From positions 17,651 through 81,650 of the forward strand of contig NZ_JBLFBO010000013.1 of assembly GCF_047338595.1 (NCBI RefSeq): DNA of 64,000 nt. Direction: 5' to 3'. Below the pieces are notes generated by a model. It did no database searches. It was not told where the DNA came from and saw only the letters and a program-made list of their open reading frames with translations. A program made the translations under genes and the position numbers. The DNA is from Nitrospira_D sp019636945 (GTDB lineage Bacteria; Nitrospirota; Nitrospiria; Nitrospirales; Nitrospiraceae). Below are positions 1-8,596 of the stretch, piece by piece. The number at the start of each line of letters is the position of its first letter. The stretch's first letter is position 1.

Positions 1-1698
1 GCTTTGTATGGCTTGAACGAAGGTCTGTGGAGGTATACTAGTCTCTGGGATCTTCAAAATATTCTGAAGGGCGTTTTGGTGAGTACGGTAGCATTTGTGG
101 GCTGGGTTTATTGGGTAATGGGGATTAGCAGCTATCCTCGTTCCATCTTTGCGATCGATGCCATACTCGTTGTGGGATTTCTTGCCGGCGTGAGATTGTC
201 GTCGAGAGTTTTGCGGGATAAAGTAATATTTCAGAAAAGACGAAGGGTGTTGGTGATTGGTGCTGGAGATTCCGGCGAGCGGGTTGTGCGAGAGATGAAG
301 ACGCGCAGCGCATTCAACTGCCAGCCAATTGGGCTTGTTGATGACAATAGTCTGCTCCTCAATCAGCGCATTCACGGAGTCCGCGTACTGGGGGGCATGC
401 AGGATATCCCCAAACTCATGGAAGCGCTCAAGCCAGAAGTTGTTGTAGTGGCGGTGCCCAATCCGACACCTGAGTTCCTTCGAGACCTGGTTATTAAGCT
501 AGAGCCATATGATGTGTCAATTAAGACATTGCCTGGGAAAGAGGAGCTGCTTACGGATCAAAGCGCCGTCAGTCAGATCCGAAATGTGTCCATCCCTGAT
601 CTTTTGTCACGTGCCCCGGTGAATCTCGACAATCGTGCCACGAGGCAGTTAGTGAGAAATAAAACAGTCATGATTACTGGTGCGGGCGGGTCTATTGGGT
701 CCGAAGTGGCTCGCCAAATTGCGTCGTTCGAGCCAAAGGAGCTGTTGTTGTATGAGCGTCACGAGAACAGTCTCTACAATATCCATAAGGAACTTGATGA
801 TAAGAAATATTCCTTTCCCATTATTCCCCTGATCGGGGATATTACGGATGTGCAAAGGCTTTCGTCTGTGTTTGAGCGATATCGCCCGCAGATTTTGTTC
901 CATGCGGCGGCGCATAAGCACGTGCCACTGGTTGAAGCGAATCCCGTTGAAGCAGTGAAGAATAACTGCATGGGTACGCGTATTACGGCTGAGGCGGCCA
1001 GTCTTTATGGCGTAGAGCAATTTGTTCATATTTCGACCGACAAAGCCGTCAATCCATCGAGTGTGATGGGTGCGACCAAACGGGTGGCGGAGCTCGTTAT
1101 CCAGGATATTGCCAGAACCAGCCGGACGCGATTTTTACTTGTTCGGTTCGGCAATGTTCTCGGCAGTAGTGGGAGTGTCTTGCTCCGGTTCCAGGAACAG
1201 ATCAGGTCCGGTGGACCGGTGACGGTCACGCACCCGGAAATCCGACGCTACTTCATGCTGATTCCGGAGGCGGTTCAGCTGGTTCTTCAGGCGGCAACTA
1301 TCGGAGAACAAGGTCAGACCTACATTCTCGATATGGGAGAACAAATCAAAGTGCTCGATATTGCTCGAAGCCTTATCCGCTTGTCCGGGCTTGTCCCCGG
1401 TAGAGATGTTCCTATTCGATTCGTAGGGCTTCGTCCCGGAGAAAAATTGTATGAGGAATTAGTCGGTGAGGGAGAGATTGCGGTTAGCTCTCCGCTGGAG
1501 AAGATTTTGCAAATCCGGACGGTCAATCCTCTCGACTTCGACGTGTTTCGAGAAAAGCTATCAGCGCTGGAAGCGGCCAGCTCTCACGATGAGCCGGATG
1601 TGATATTGGAACAATTGAAGGGGATCGTTCCGATGTTCCAAACGTCGGTACCGGATACAGAGGCTGCTGGGGTCATGACAGGATCGGCACAAATCTAA
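1..1698 (+). CDS. CapD/WbpM-type nucleoside-diphosphate-sugar epimerase/dehydratase, 5' truncated
   Basis: Membrane-anchored enzyme that epimerises or dehydrates UDP-sugars for surface polysaccharide. The reading frame is open to the left edge, so the true start and the first membrane helices lie outside the window. About 565 codons are visible, whereas the family is usually 600-650. Seen: two hydrophobic stretches in the first 70 codons; a first Rossmann motif VLVIGAGDSGERVV near residue 82; a second, catalytic Rossmann motif VMITGAGGSIGSEVA near 222; then STDKAVNPSSVMGATKR from 344. That last motif has Met where short-chain dehydrogenases have Tyr (S-M-K triad), which is typical of the WbpM/CapD/PglF group. 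The co-polymerase kinase gene follows on the same strand. Whether it acts as a 4,6-dehydratase or a C4 epimerase cannot be told. Confidence 0.93.
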   Translation, partial: ALYGLNEGLWRYTSLWDLQNILKGVLVSTVAFVGWVYWVMGISSYPRSIFAIDAILVVGFLAGVRLSSRVLRDKVIFQKRRRVLVIGAGDSGERVVREMKTRSAFNCQPIGLVDDNSLLLNQRIHGVRVLGGMQDIPKLMEALKPEVVVVAVPNPTPEFLRDLVIKLEPYDVSIKTLPGKEELLTDQSAVSQIRNVSIPDLLSRAPVNLDNRATRQLVRNKTVMITGAGGSIGSEVARQIASFEPKELLLYERHENSLYNIHKELDDKKYSFPIIPLIGDITDVQRLSSVFERYRPQILFHAAAHKHVPLVEANPVEAVKNNCMGTRITAEAASLYGVEQFVHISTDKAVNPSSVMGATKRVAELVIQDIARTSRTRFLLVRFGNVLGSSGSVLLRFQEQIRSGGPVTVTHPEIRRYFMLIPEAVQLVLQAATIGEQGQTYILDMGEQIKVLDIARSLIRLSGLVPGRDVPIRFVGLRPGEKLYEELVGEGEIAVSSPLEKILQIRTVNPLDFDVFREKLSALEAASSHDEPDVILEQLKGIVPMFQTSVPDTEAAGVMTGSAQI

Positions 1699-1796
1699 GC
1701 AGGATAGAGAAAGGTGATGCGAAAGGCTAACAAGCCATCAAGGCGCCTTTTCCCCTGAATTCACGGTGTTTGACTTTACGGTATCTGGGAGTAACC

Positions 1797-4112
1797 ATGC
1801 AATATCCTGACTTAGCTGCTTCACCGGAACAAACAGGCTTCGCCCAGGTCCACGAGTATGTCCTCATCGTATCCCGCAACAAATGGATCATTGCAGGTGC
1901 GATTGCGCTTTCACTGATACTGGCCGGGATGTACCTGCTGATTGCTCCTAAGTATTATCAATCGCAAACGTTAATAGTGGAAGAAGGCCGCAAAGGAATC
2001 GACAATGTTCTGGATACAGGAGAGAATACGGATCGACTTTTTGAGAAACGTCTCTTTCTTATTCAGAAACAGATCAGAAGCCGAGACTTCTTAAGGGGGT
2101 TGGAAAAGGAGTTTAGTGAGCACGTTGAGGGTCGCGATGGAACATCAGCGGTCATTGACTGGGATGAATTAGCCGGTGGGGTCATGGTTGAGAGAGCTAT
2201 GATCGACCCTGCTGGAGGCAAAAGCCAGCTGAACCTGCTTGATGGATTCGTGGTTTCCGTGTTTCATCAGGATCCCCAAACAGCCAGGCGGGTAGCTGCT
2301 GGGATCGCAGACAGGTTCATTCAAGAAAACAACCGAGAACGTGAGCGGGACGTCGAAGGTACGGGGGAATTCCTCGATGAAGAGCTGCGAGCGTTGAAGC
2401 GTGAGCTGGAGAAGAAGGAAGATAATCTCAGTAGCTTCAAGAAATCTCATGTGGGCGGTCTCCCCAGTCAGGCAGAGACCAATATGCGGTCGCTTGATCG
2501 TATAGAGGCTGATATCACGAGGACGACAGAGGACCTGCAACGTCACTCCGAGAAGCTTGCCATGCTGAATCAAGCGGTGCAGCAGTACCGAGCGTCTGGA
2601 CAACAGAGCCCCGGTTTTGCGACCTCACGATCCATGGCACCAGATCCGTTGTTTAATCGGCTTCGAGAACTGCGAGAACAACTTGTGAAGCTGAGGGCTG
2701 AGTTCTGGGATGGGTATCCTGAGGTCGTGTTAGTCAAGGAACAACTTCGACAAGTAGAGGACGAACTCGTGAATGTGTATGGTCGGGATGTAATCCGGTC
2801 GGACAAGGCACCGCTTGATCCGTACCTTCAGGACTTGGCCAAGCTGCAGAGTGAGGTGCGAACGGAACTAGCGCTTCTCCAACGGCGTCTCGAGCAGCTC
2901 CATTCCAGCAAGCAAGAGCTTGAAAAGCGGCTAGAAAGAAGCCCCATCGTGGAGCAGGAACTCCTGATTCTTGAACGAGATTACAATACATTGAAGAACA
3001 ATTACACGATGCTCCTTGATAAGCGGCTGCACACGAGAGTCGAAGAAAATATTGAAAAACGACAAAAAAGTGGGAAGTATCGCATCATAGACAAGGCCAA
3101 TTTGCCGACGGTGCCGGCCATTCCAAACACTCCACGGGTTTTGGTACTGGGGTTCTTGTTCGGATGTGTATTGGGGGGCGGGTTGGCGGTCCTGCGCGAA
3201 CGACTGACGGAACATTTTCGAAGCCCAGAAGATGTGGAATTTCTTCTGGCAGGTCCTCGATTATTGGCCGCCATTCCCGATTTTGCATCCTTATGGCATA
3301 CGGGAAATGGTTCGGATTCATTGCAAAGGCCGGCATTACCGAGGCCGTCTCTGGGTATGACCATGAACTCTCGATCTGAGCTTGCGGTGAGCAATCGGTC
3401 CGCCGTTGGTCAATCGAGCTTCCAGGAGCTTGATCGGAGGTTTATCACGAAGCTCTTCCCGCGTTCCATGGCGGCTGAGCAATATCGCGTGGCTGCGGCA
3501 CGGTTACAACTCGCCAATGAAGCGGGTGGACCGGCTGTCGTCGCTGTGACGAGTGCAATCAAGGGTGAGGGGAAAACAACAACCGTCATCAATCTGGGGT
3601 ATACACTTGCTCGAGATTTTGGAAGGCGAGTGCTGCTGGTGGATTGTGACTTTGTATTTCCTGAAATGGCGGCGTTTCTAGAGGCGCCTGTCGAATACGG
3701 ACTCATTGATTGTTTGAGGGGCGATGTCTCTCCACAGCAAGCAATGGGGGCCTTTTCTGATGTCTCCTGTTGGATTATGCCTGCGGGCAAATCGGTGGCT
3801 GGTTCAACTGAATTGCTGCGGGCTGGCCAACTAAACGGAGTATTGTCACAGTTACGGGATGAATTTGATTATATCCTGCTGAATGCACCTCCCATCCTTC
3901 CCGTGGCAACGATGAATGTGCTGGAAAGCCATTGCGATTTGCATCTGCTTGTCGTACGGGCAAATGTGACGTCAAAGCAGGCGGTCAAGCAAGCGGTAAG
4001 CTCACTACGGGCGCAAAAACCCATCCATGTGATCCTGAATGGCGTGGCGTCCAACTCGCTTCCAAGCTACATGTTGGATTATTCACCTCGTGAGCGTTCC
4101 GTAGCCGTGTAG
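1797..4112 (+). CDS. Wzz/Wzc-type polysaccharide co-polymerase with BY-kinase domain
   Basis: Inner-membrane protein that controls polysaccharide chain length and export, joined to a bacterial tyrosine-kinase ATPase (771 aa). Start chosen at ATG 1797 because GGGAG sits just upstream; an in-frame TTG at 1770 has no such site. Order: Wzz helix near residues 28-50, long periplasmic coiled coil about 180-440, second helix about 446-464, then the kinase with an AAEQYR contact motif, Walker A GEGKTTT near 590, Walker A' VLLVDCDF and Walker B-like DYILLNAPP. The C-terminal tail has only two Tyr (SYMLDY) rather than the usual Tyr cluster, so autophosphorylation may be limited. Same strand as the epimerase upstream, suggesting a shared polysaccharide locus that extends off the left edge. 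Confidence 0.92.
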   Translation: MQYPDLAASPEQTGFAQVHEYVLIVSRNKWIIAGAIALSLILAGMYLLIAPKYYQSQTLIVEEGRKGIDNVLDTGENTDRLFEKRLFLIQKQIRSRDFLRGLEKEFSEHVEGRDGTSAVIDWDELAGGVMVERAMIDPAGGKSQLNLLDGFVVSVFHQDPQTARRVAAGIADRFIQENNRERERDVEGTGEFLDEELRALKRELEKKEDNLSSFKKSHVGGLPSQAETNMRSLDRIEADITRTTEDLQRHSEKLAMLNQAVQQYRASGQQSPGFATSRSMAPDPLFNRLRELREQLVKLRAEFWDGYPEVVLVKEQLRQVEDELVNVYGRDVIRSDKAPLDPYLQDLAKLQSEVRTELALLQRRLEQLHSSKQELEKRLERSPIVEQELLILERDYNTLKNNYTMLLDKRLHTRVEENIEKRQKSGKYRIIDKANLPTVPAIPNTPRVLVLGFLFGCVLGGGLAVLRERLTEHFRSPEDVEFLLAGPRLLAAIPDFASLWHTGNGSDSLQRPALPRPSLGMTMNSRSELAVSNRSAVGQSSFQELDRRFITKLFPRSMAAEQYRVAAARLQLANEAGGPAVVAVTSAIKGEGKTTTVINLGYTLARDFGRRVLLVDCDFVFPEMAAFLEAPVEYGLIDCLRGDVSPQQAMGAFSDVSCWIMPAGKSVAGSTELLRAGQLNGVLSQLRDEFDYILLNAPPILPVATMNVLESHCDLHLLVVRANVTSKQAVKQAVSSLRAQKPIHVILNGVASNSLPSYMLDYSPRERSVAV

Positions 4113-4214
4113 GTCCTGGCTCCATGGTACATGTGATGGGCCTGAAGTCTCGCATCGTCCTCATGGCCGACTGATGGCTCATCCGAGTATGCTGTTGTAA
4201 GAGAAGCTGCATGT

Positions 4215-4736
4215 CTATTGAGCGGCTTCAGGGGCTGCAGGAAACAGAATAAACGGTGGCTTCGGTTCCTGATCCGGTGGGACATAGGCGGGCGCTGGTT
4301 CACCAGCTGGTCCTAGGTATCTGACAAACCGGTAAATGGCGCGCAAGTCCCGCTCCTTCATTTCGCGAAGGACGAACCAGGGCATGGGGGGACGAAACTC
4401 GACTGAGCGAGCGATCCGAACCCACTGTTCTTCAGAGAGATTGTGCATAAAGAGCCGTAAGTTGCTCGCATAGGTTGTCCCCCAGGGCCCTCGCCATCCC
4501 ATCCCATCGCCCTTGAGCCAGTCTTTTTCGGGGATTTTCCCTGCCGCCTCCGCATAGCCGGTCGTGTGACAATCGTTACAACCGGCGATCTTGATGATAT
4601 ACCGTGCATGGTCTGCAGTCTTCCTATCCAAAGCCTGTGGTTGACCACTCACCCTGGGCTGTTCACCAGCGAAGGCTCCGGTAGCGACAAGCACGAAGCA
4701 CAACGTGACAACGTAGATGACTCCGGTTATATGCAT
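4215..4736 (-). CDS. Secreted monohaem cytochrome c
   Basis: Periplasmic electron carrier of 173 aa. It has a signal peptide (hydrophobic residues 4-22 ending GAFAGE), one CNDCH haem-binding motif near residue 53, and a later Met in RPPMPW that is a plausible distal ligand. The C-terminus is Pro-rich. GAGGAGGG lies about 8 bases before the ATG. Sequence between the haem motif and the Met is rich in Trp and Gly (GWRGPWGTTYASNLR), as in class I cytochromes that accompany dehydrogenases. No partner oxidoreductase is adjacent, so its redox partner is unknown. Nitrospira carries many such small cytochromes. Confidence 0.9.
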   Translation of the reverse strand: MHITGVIYVVTLCFVLVATGAFAGEQPRVSGQPQALDRKTADHARYIIKIAGCNDCHTTGYAEAAGKIPEKDWLKGDGMGWRGPWGTTYASNLRLFMHNLSEEQWVRIARSVEFRPPMPWFVLREMKERDLRAIYRFVRYLGPAGEPAPAYVPPDQEPKPPFILFPAAPEAAQ

Positions 4737-4827
4737 GGTCCCGTTCCCTCCTCTGCGTTTCCCTCTGATCGTGTTTTGCGAAGCATGATCACCGACTGTT
4801 CATGCGGGAGTGTGGAAAGAGTATCGT

Positions 4828-5001
4828 TTAGTAATCATCGATTTCATCGGTTTCATCGAGCATCTCCGCTGTCACTTCATCCGACTCAACAGTCCATTGA
4901 GGCAGTGGAATGCTTTTCGCTTTGAGAATGGCTTCCTGCTCCGTTCCCGCAGCCAGAGTGAGCTCATAGCTCACCGTGTGTTTGATTTGAAACATCCTCA
5001 T
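4828..5001 (-). CDS. Small 57-aa protein with acidic tail
   Basis: Short gene starting MRMFQIKHTV and ending in a strongly acidic tail (DETDEIDDY). AAAGGTGA lies about 7 bases before the ATG, which supports expression. The first half reads as a beta-strand/helix pattern (SYELTLAAGTEQEAILKAK) and the end is disordered. No family recognised. It sits between the cytochrome and a single-helix protein on the same strand. Evidence is the start context and codon pattern only. Confidence 0.55.
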   Translation of the reverse strand: MRMFQIKHTVSYELTLAAGTEQEAILKAKSIPLPQWTVESDEVTAEMLDETDEIDDY

Positions 5002-5113
5002 ATTGATTCACCTTTGAATATGTGGTCTCTCTGCCATCCAATCACGAGCTGTGGGCTCTCCGTTCTATTCGAAGTCGACGGAGCCGTGATCCGTCTGGTG
5101 GTCTGATGGTTCG

Positions 5114-5323
5114 TTAGCAGGGCTTCTTTTTCCCCTGCATCCGTTTCTGTTCTAATTCAGTCTGTTGCCGCATCTGTTCGAGTTGAAGCTGAAAATGCCG
5201 CTCCCGTTCGTCGTTCAGGCCTAGAGGCCGTGTATTCCCTCCGGTTCCATCTTTCCCAGCGGCTTGGACCAGCATTGCCGTGAGAACAGTACCGACTATC
5301 ACACCGAGTATGAAATTCCACAT
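5114..5323 (-). CDS. Small single-helix membrane protein, 69 aa
   Basis: One N-terminal transmembrane helix (about residues 3-22, FILGVIVGTVLTAMLVQAAG), then a charged, Gln-rich helix (residues 40-65, HFQLQLEQMRQQTELEQKR) likely to form a short coiled coil, ending in KKKPC. AAAGGAG lies upstream of the ATG, though spaced about 13 bases away. Membrane-anchored protein of unknown role; no family recognised. It shares its strand with the 57-aa protein and the cytochrome downstream. Confidence 0.6.
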   Translation of the reverse strand: MWNFILGVIVGTVLTAMLVQAAGKDGTGGNTRPLGLNDERERHFQLQLEQMRQQTELEQKRMQGKKKPC

Positions 5324-5513
5324 CGCTTTTCTGTCAGGCTCCTTTCGGTTTGGGCGTAGCGAGCATTCAGCAGTATTAGTGTGAGGGGATGGTCACCTCT
5401 TGCACGAGAGTCCAATCGGGTAGCCAGGGCATTGTAATCGATTCGGCCTCAGATACCATAGAGGCTTGTCTCGTCTGAGGAGGAGATATTCGGATGGTCA
5501 TCCAGTCGTTACC

Positions 5514-5543
5514 TTGACTCTATTTCCATCGCTTTGCTAGAGT
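5514..5543 (+). promoter_or_regulatory. Possible sigma-70 promoter for the NHL-repeat gene
   Basis: TTGACT, 18-base spacer, TAGAGT, about 75 bases before the start codon of the NHL protein and pointing at it. Weak match; position and orientation are the main support. Confidence 0.35.
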
Positions 5544-5619
5544 GATCAGCCAATCTAAATATTTGAAAGTTCCGCCGTTTCTGAACCATTTTCACAAGTA
5601 ACACTGAGGCAACATTGTG

Positions 5620-8586
5620 ATGAACGCCTGGTTGTGTGATGACTCGCAGCGCTTCAATAATCGTCGCCTATGTATCGATGGGCTCCCAGGAGAATGGGGT
5701 GGTGGAGATCCGGTCGCTGAAGAAGAAGAGCTGCCGCTGCCTCCGCAAAATGTCCATGCCAAGTCTGGGAACGGGCGGATTACCATTACGTGGGATCCGG
5801 TTCCGGATGCCATGTATTATAACCTCTACTTCCAGACAACCAAGGGCGTGCAGATCAAGTTCTCGGAGTTGACCCGCCCTATTGCGGGTCCAGAAGATTT
5901 TAAGAGCGTCATCGGGGTCAAGAAGGACAAGGCGACTTGCTTGGAAGGGGCCTCCAGTCCCTACATCCATGACGACCTCGCCAATGGTACCTGCTACCAC
6001 TATGTCGTCACGGTGGTGACGCCGAAGGGCGAAAGTCTCGAATCTCAAGAAGTCATGGCGATTCCATCGCCCTATCTCCTCGCCATGGTGATCGGATGCG
6101 AGGGCGTCGATGATGGTGAACTCAGTTCTCCGACGGGTATTGCGCTCGACAAAGAGGGGAATCTCTATGTGGCGGATACCGACAATCATTCCGTTCAGAA
6201 GTTCGACAAGACGGGGAAGTTTCTGGCCCGATGGGGAGGTGAGCCTAGTTCGCAGGAAGGGCAATTCTATTATCCCCGCGGGTTGGCTGTTGGACCGGAC
6301 GATGTCGTCTATGTGGCAGACAGCGGGAATAACCGCGTGCAGAAGTTCGATCTCGAAGGGAACGCCCAGAAGGCCTGGGGGAAGTTCGGGTTTGCCTGGC
6401 GCGGCGCTGAGATGGGGCGGTTCGACGTACCGTGGGGCATTACAACGGATCAGGACGGCAACGTCTATGTGTCCGATACGAGCAATGCACGGATTCAAAA
6501 GTTTCAAGCCGACGGGCAGCCGCTGTTGAAGTGGGGGCGAGACGGCAGCTTCGATGGTGCCTTCTTTTTCCCGCGCGGGGTCGCGGTGGATTTTGTCGGG
6601 AATATTTATGTGGCCGATGAGAGCAATAACCGTATTCAGAAATTCGATACGCGTGGAAGTTTTCTGACAAAGTGGGGGCGTGAGGGGAGTGGACCCGGGC
6701 AATTCAGATCTCCCTGGGGGATTGCCTGTGATGCACTGGGCAATGTCTACGTGGTCGATAGCGGCAATCACCGGATTCAGAAGTTTGATGGGAACGGGAC
6801 CTTTCTCTGCTCGTTTGGAAACCGAGGGAAGACGGAGGGACAGCTCAACTTCCCCTACGGGATCGCCGTGGATAAAGAAGGCTGTGTATTTGTCGTCGAT
6901 AGCGGCAACAATCGCATTCTCAAGTATGTGCCGACGGAAGAGGAGTTGAACCGCGGCAAAGAGCAGCCTGCGCAGGCTGCAGATGCCGGAGTCGTGCAGC
7001 CGCCTCGTAGCCTTGCCGTCAAGGCAGGCGATACGGAGGTCTTCCTGAGCTGGATGGAGGTGTCAGGCGCGCAGTCGTACAACCTCTATTTTAGTACCTC
7101 TCCCCACATTACACTTGAGGGGGCTACGAAGATCGAAGGCGTGACGAATCCCTATACGCATGAAGGTCTTACCAACGATACTCCCTACTTTTACGCCGTG
7201 ACGGCATCGTTCGAGGATGGGACGGAAAGCGGGTTATCCGAAGAGGTGACGGCGATGCCCGTGCTGATCGATATCACGGCGCCGCAGAACCCCTATGCCG
7301 TGATCAACCACGGGGCGTTCATGACGAATTCGCCGGATGTGGTGGTGACAATCTCGGCGACGGATTTGGACACGGGCGTCGGGGCCTATTTCATTTCCGA
7401 GAGTCCATTGACGCCCATGGCCGGTACGCCGGGGTGGGTGGATGTGACGCCGGCGATCAAATTTGGAGCGACGATTCCGTTCATTCTGTCTCCGGCCGAC
7501 GGCCAGAAGACAGTGTATGTGTGGTTTAAGGACATTGGGAACAATGTCTCGACTCCAGCGAGTACCACCATTCTCGTCAATACCTCGGGCTATCTCTGTG
7601 TCGCAAAATGGGGGAAGCCTGGTCGCGGTGCGTCGTTGTTACACGGCGGGGAATTCATGGCGCCGATGTACGGGCTCTGCGTGGATCAGCAGGGGTCCCT
7701 GTTTGTCGTGGATAACGGCAACAATCGCGTGCAGAAATTCGACAGCGCCGGGAACTTTATTATCCTGTGGGGGAGCTTCGGCTCCGCCAATGCCAACTTC
7801 CATAATCCCACCGGGATCGCCTGTGACGGGAAGGGCGATGTCTGGGTGGTCGATACCAACAACCATCGCGTGCAGAAGTTCGACGGAAAACTCGGTGGCT
7901 ATCTGATGAAATTCGGCTCACGCGGGAACGGCGAGGGCCAGTTCAATGCACCCTGGGGCATTGCCGTCGACCGTGTGCGAGGGTATGTGTATGTGGTCGA
8001 CAGCGCCAATTTCAGGGTACAGAAGTTCGATATGGCGGGCGAGTTCATCATGGCCTGGGGCAGCTTCGGTAACGGAGACGGGCAGTTCTATTTCCCCCGC
8101 GGGGTGGCGGTCGACCAGGAGGATGGAACGGTCTACGTCGTCGATATGGGTAATCACCGTATTCAGAAATTCGACACCAGTACCAACGTGTTGCCGCAGC
8201 TCTTGACGAAATGGGGAGGCAGTCCGGCAGCCGGGCATGCCAGTAGTTCCTTGGCGCAGGAAGCGGGACAACTCCGCTCGCCCTGGGGGATCACCGTGGA
8301 TGGAACCGGTGATGTATATGTGACGGATACGGGAAATCATCGGATCGAAAAGTTCGACCGCGAGGGCAATTTCATCACGCAGTGGGGCGGGTTCGGCAAC
8401 GGTGACGGGCAATTTAATTTCCCGTACGGGGTCGCCGTTGATGCCAAAGGCAGTGTGTTTGTCATCGACAGCGGCAACACCCGCGTGCAGCAGTTCATGC
8501 CGGCGGAAGAGGGGAGTGAGCGGCTGCAAGACGAGGCAGAGGATCTGGCCGAGTTGGAAAAAGCGCAACGAACTCAGAAGGTCTGA
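5620..8586 (+). CDS. Double six-bladed NHL-repeat propeller protein with fibronectin III-like domains
   Basis: About 988 aa, probably a binding or scaffold protein. Order: FN3-like domain about residues 43-145; six NHL repeats about 155-435 (each like GIAVD..G.VYVADSGNNRIQKFD); second FN3-like domain about 465-548; an Ig-like segment about 549-650; six more NHL repeats about 655-975; acidic tail. The two propellers share blade order (fifth blade RSPWGI, sixth NFPYG), suggesting internal duplication. GAGG precedes GTG 5617 and ATG 5620, so either may be the start. The N-terminus shows no signal peptide, which is odd for this type of protein; a start or frame error near 5620-5720 is possible. 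guaB begins 10 bases after its stop, so the two may be co-transcribed. Confidence 0.85.
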   Translation: MNAWLCDDSQRFNNRRLCIDGLPGEWGGGDPVAEEEELPLPPQNVHAKSGNGRITITWDPVPDAMYYNLYFQTTKGVQIKFSELTRPIAGPEDFKSVIGVKKDKATCLEGASSPYIHDDLANGTCYHYVVTVVTPKGESLESQEVMAIPSPYLLAMVIGCEGVDDGELSSPTGIALDKEGNLYVADTDNHSVQKFDKTGKFLARWGGEPSSQEGQFYYPRGLAVGPDDVVYVADSGNNRVQKFDLEGNAQKAWGKFGFAWRGAEMGRFDVPWGITTDQDGNVYVSDTSNARIQKFQADGQPLLKWGRDGSFDGAFFFPRGVAVDFVGNIYVADESNNRIQKFDTRGSFLTKWGREGSGPGQFRSPWGIACDALGNVYVVDSGNHRIQKFDGNGTFLCSFGNRGKTEGQLNFPYGIAVDKEGCVFVVDSGNNRILKYVPTEEELNRGKEQPAQAADAGVVQPPRSLAVKAGDTEVFLSWMEVSGAQSYNLYFSTSPHITLEGATKIEGVTNPYTHEGLTNDTPYFYAVTASFEDGTESGLSEEVTAMPVLIDITAPQNPYAVINHGAFMTNSPDVVVTISATDLDTGVGAYFISESPLTPMAGTPGWVDVTPAIKFGATIPFILSPADGQKTVYVWFKDIGNNVSTPASTTILVNTSGYLCVAKWGKPGRGASLLHGGEFMAPMYGLCVDQQGSLFVVDNGNNRVQKFDSAGNFIILWGSFGSANANFHNPTGIACDGKGDVWVVDTNNHRVQKFDGKLGGYLMKFGSRGNGEGQFNAPWGIAVDRVRGYVYVVDSANFRVQKFDMAGEFIMAWGSFGNGDGQFYFPRGVAVDQEDGTVYVVDMGNHRIQKFDTSTNVLPQLLTKWGGSPAAGHASSSLAQEAGQLRSPWGITVDGTGDVYVTDTGNHRIEKFDREGNFITQWGGFGNGDGQFNFPYGVAVDAKGSVFVIDSGNTRVQQFMPAEEGSERLQDEAEDLAELEKAQRTQKV

Positions 8587-8596
8587 CGAGGGAACG

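Noticed and set aside
5668..6771. Long minus-strand open frame (367 codons) inside the NHL-repeat gene
   Set aside because: It is antisense to repeated NHL codons, its repetition mirrors the plus-strand repeats, and it has no family likeness.
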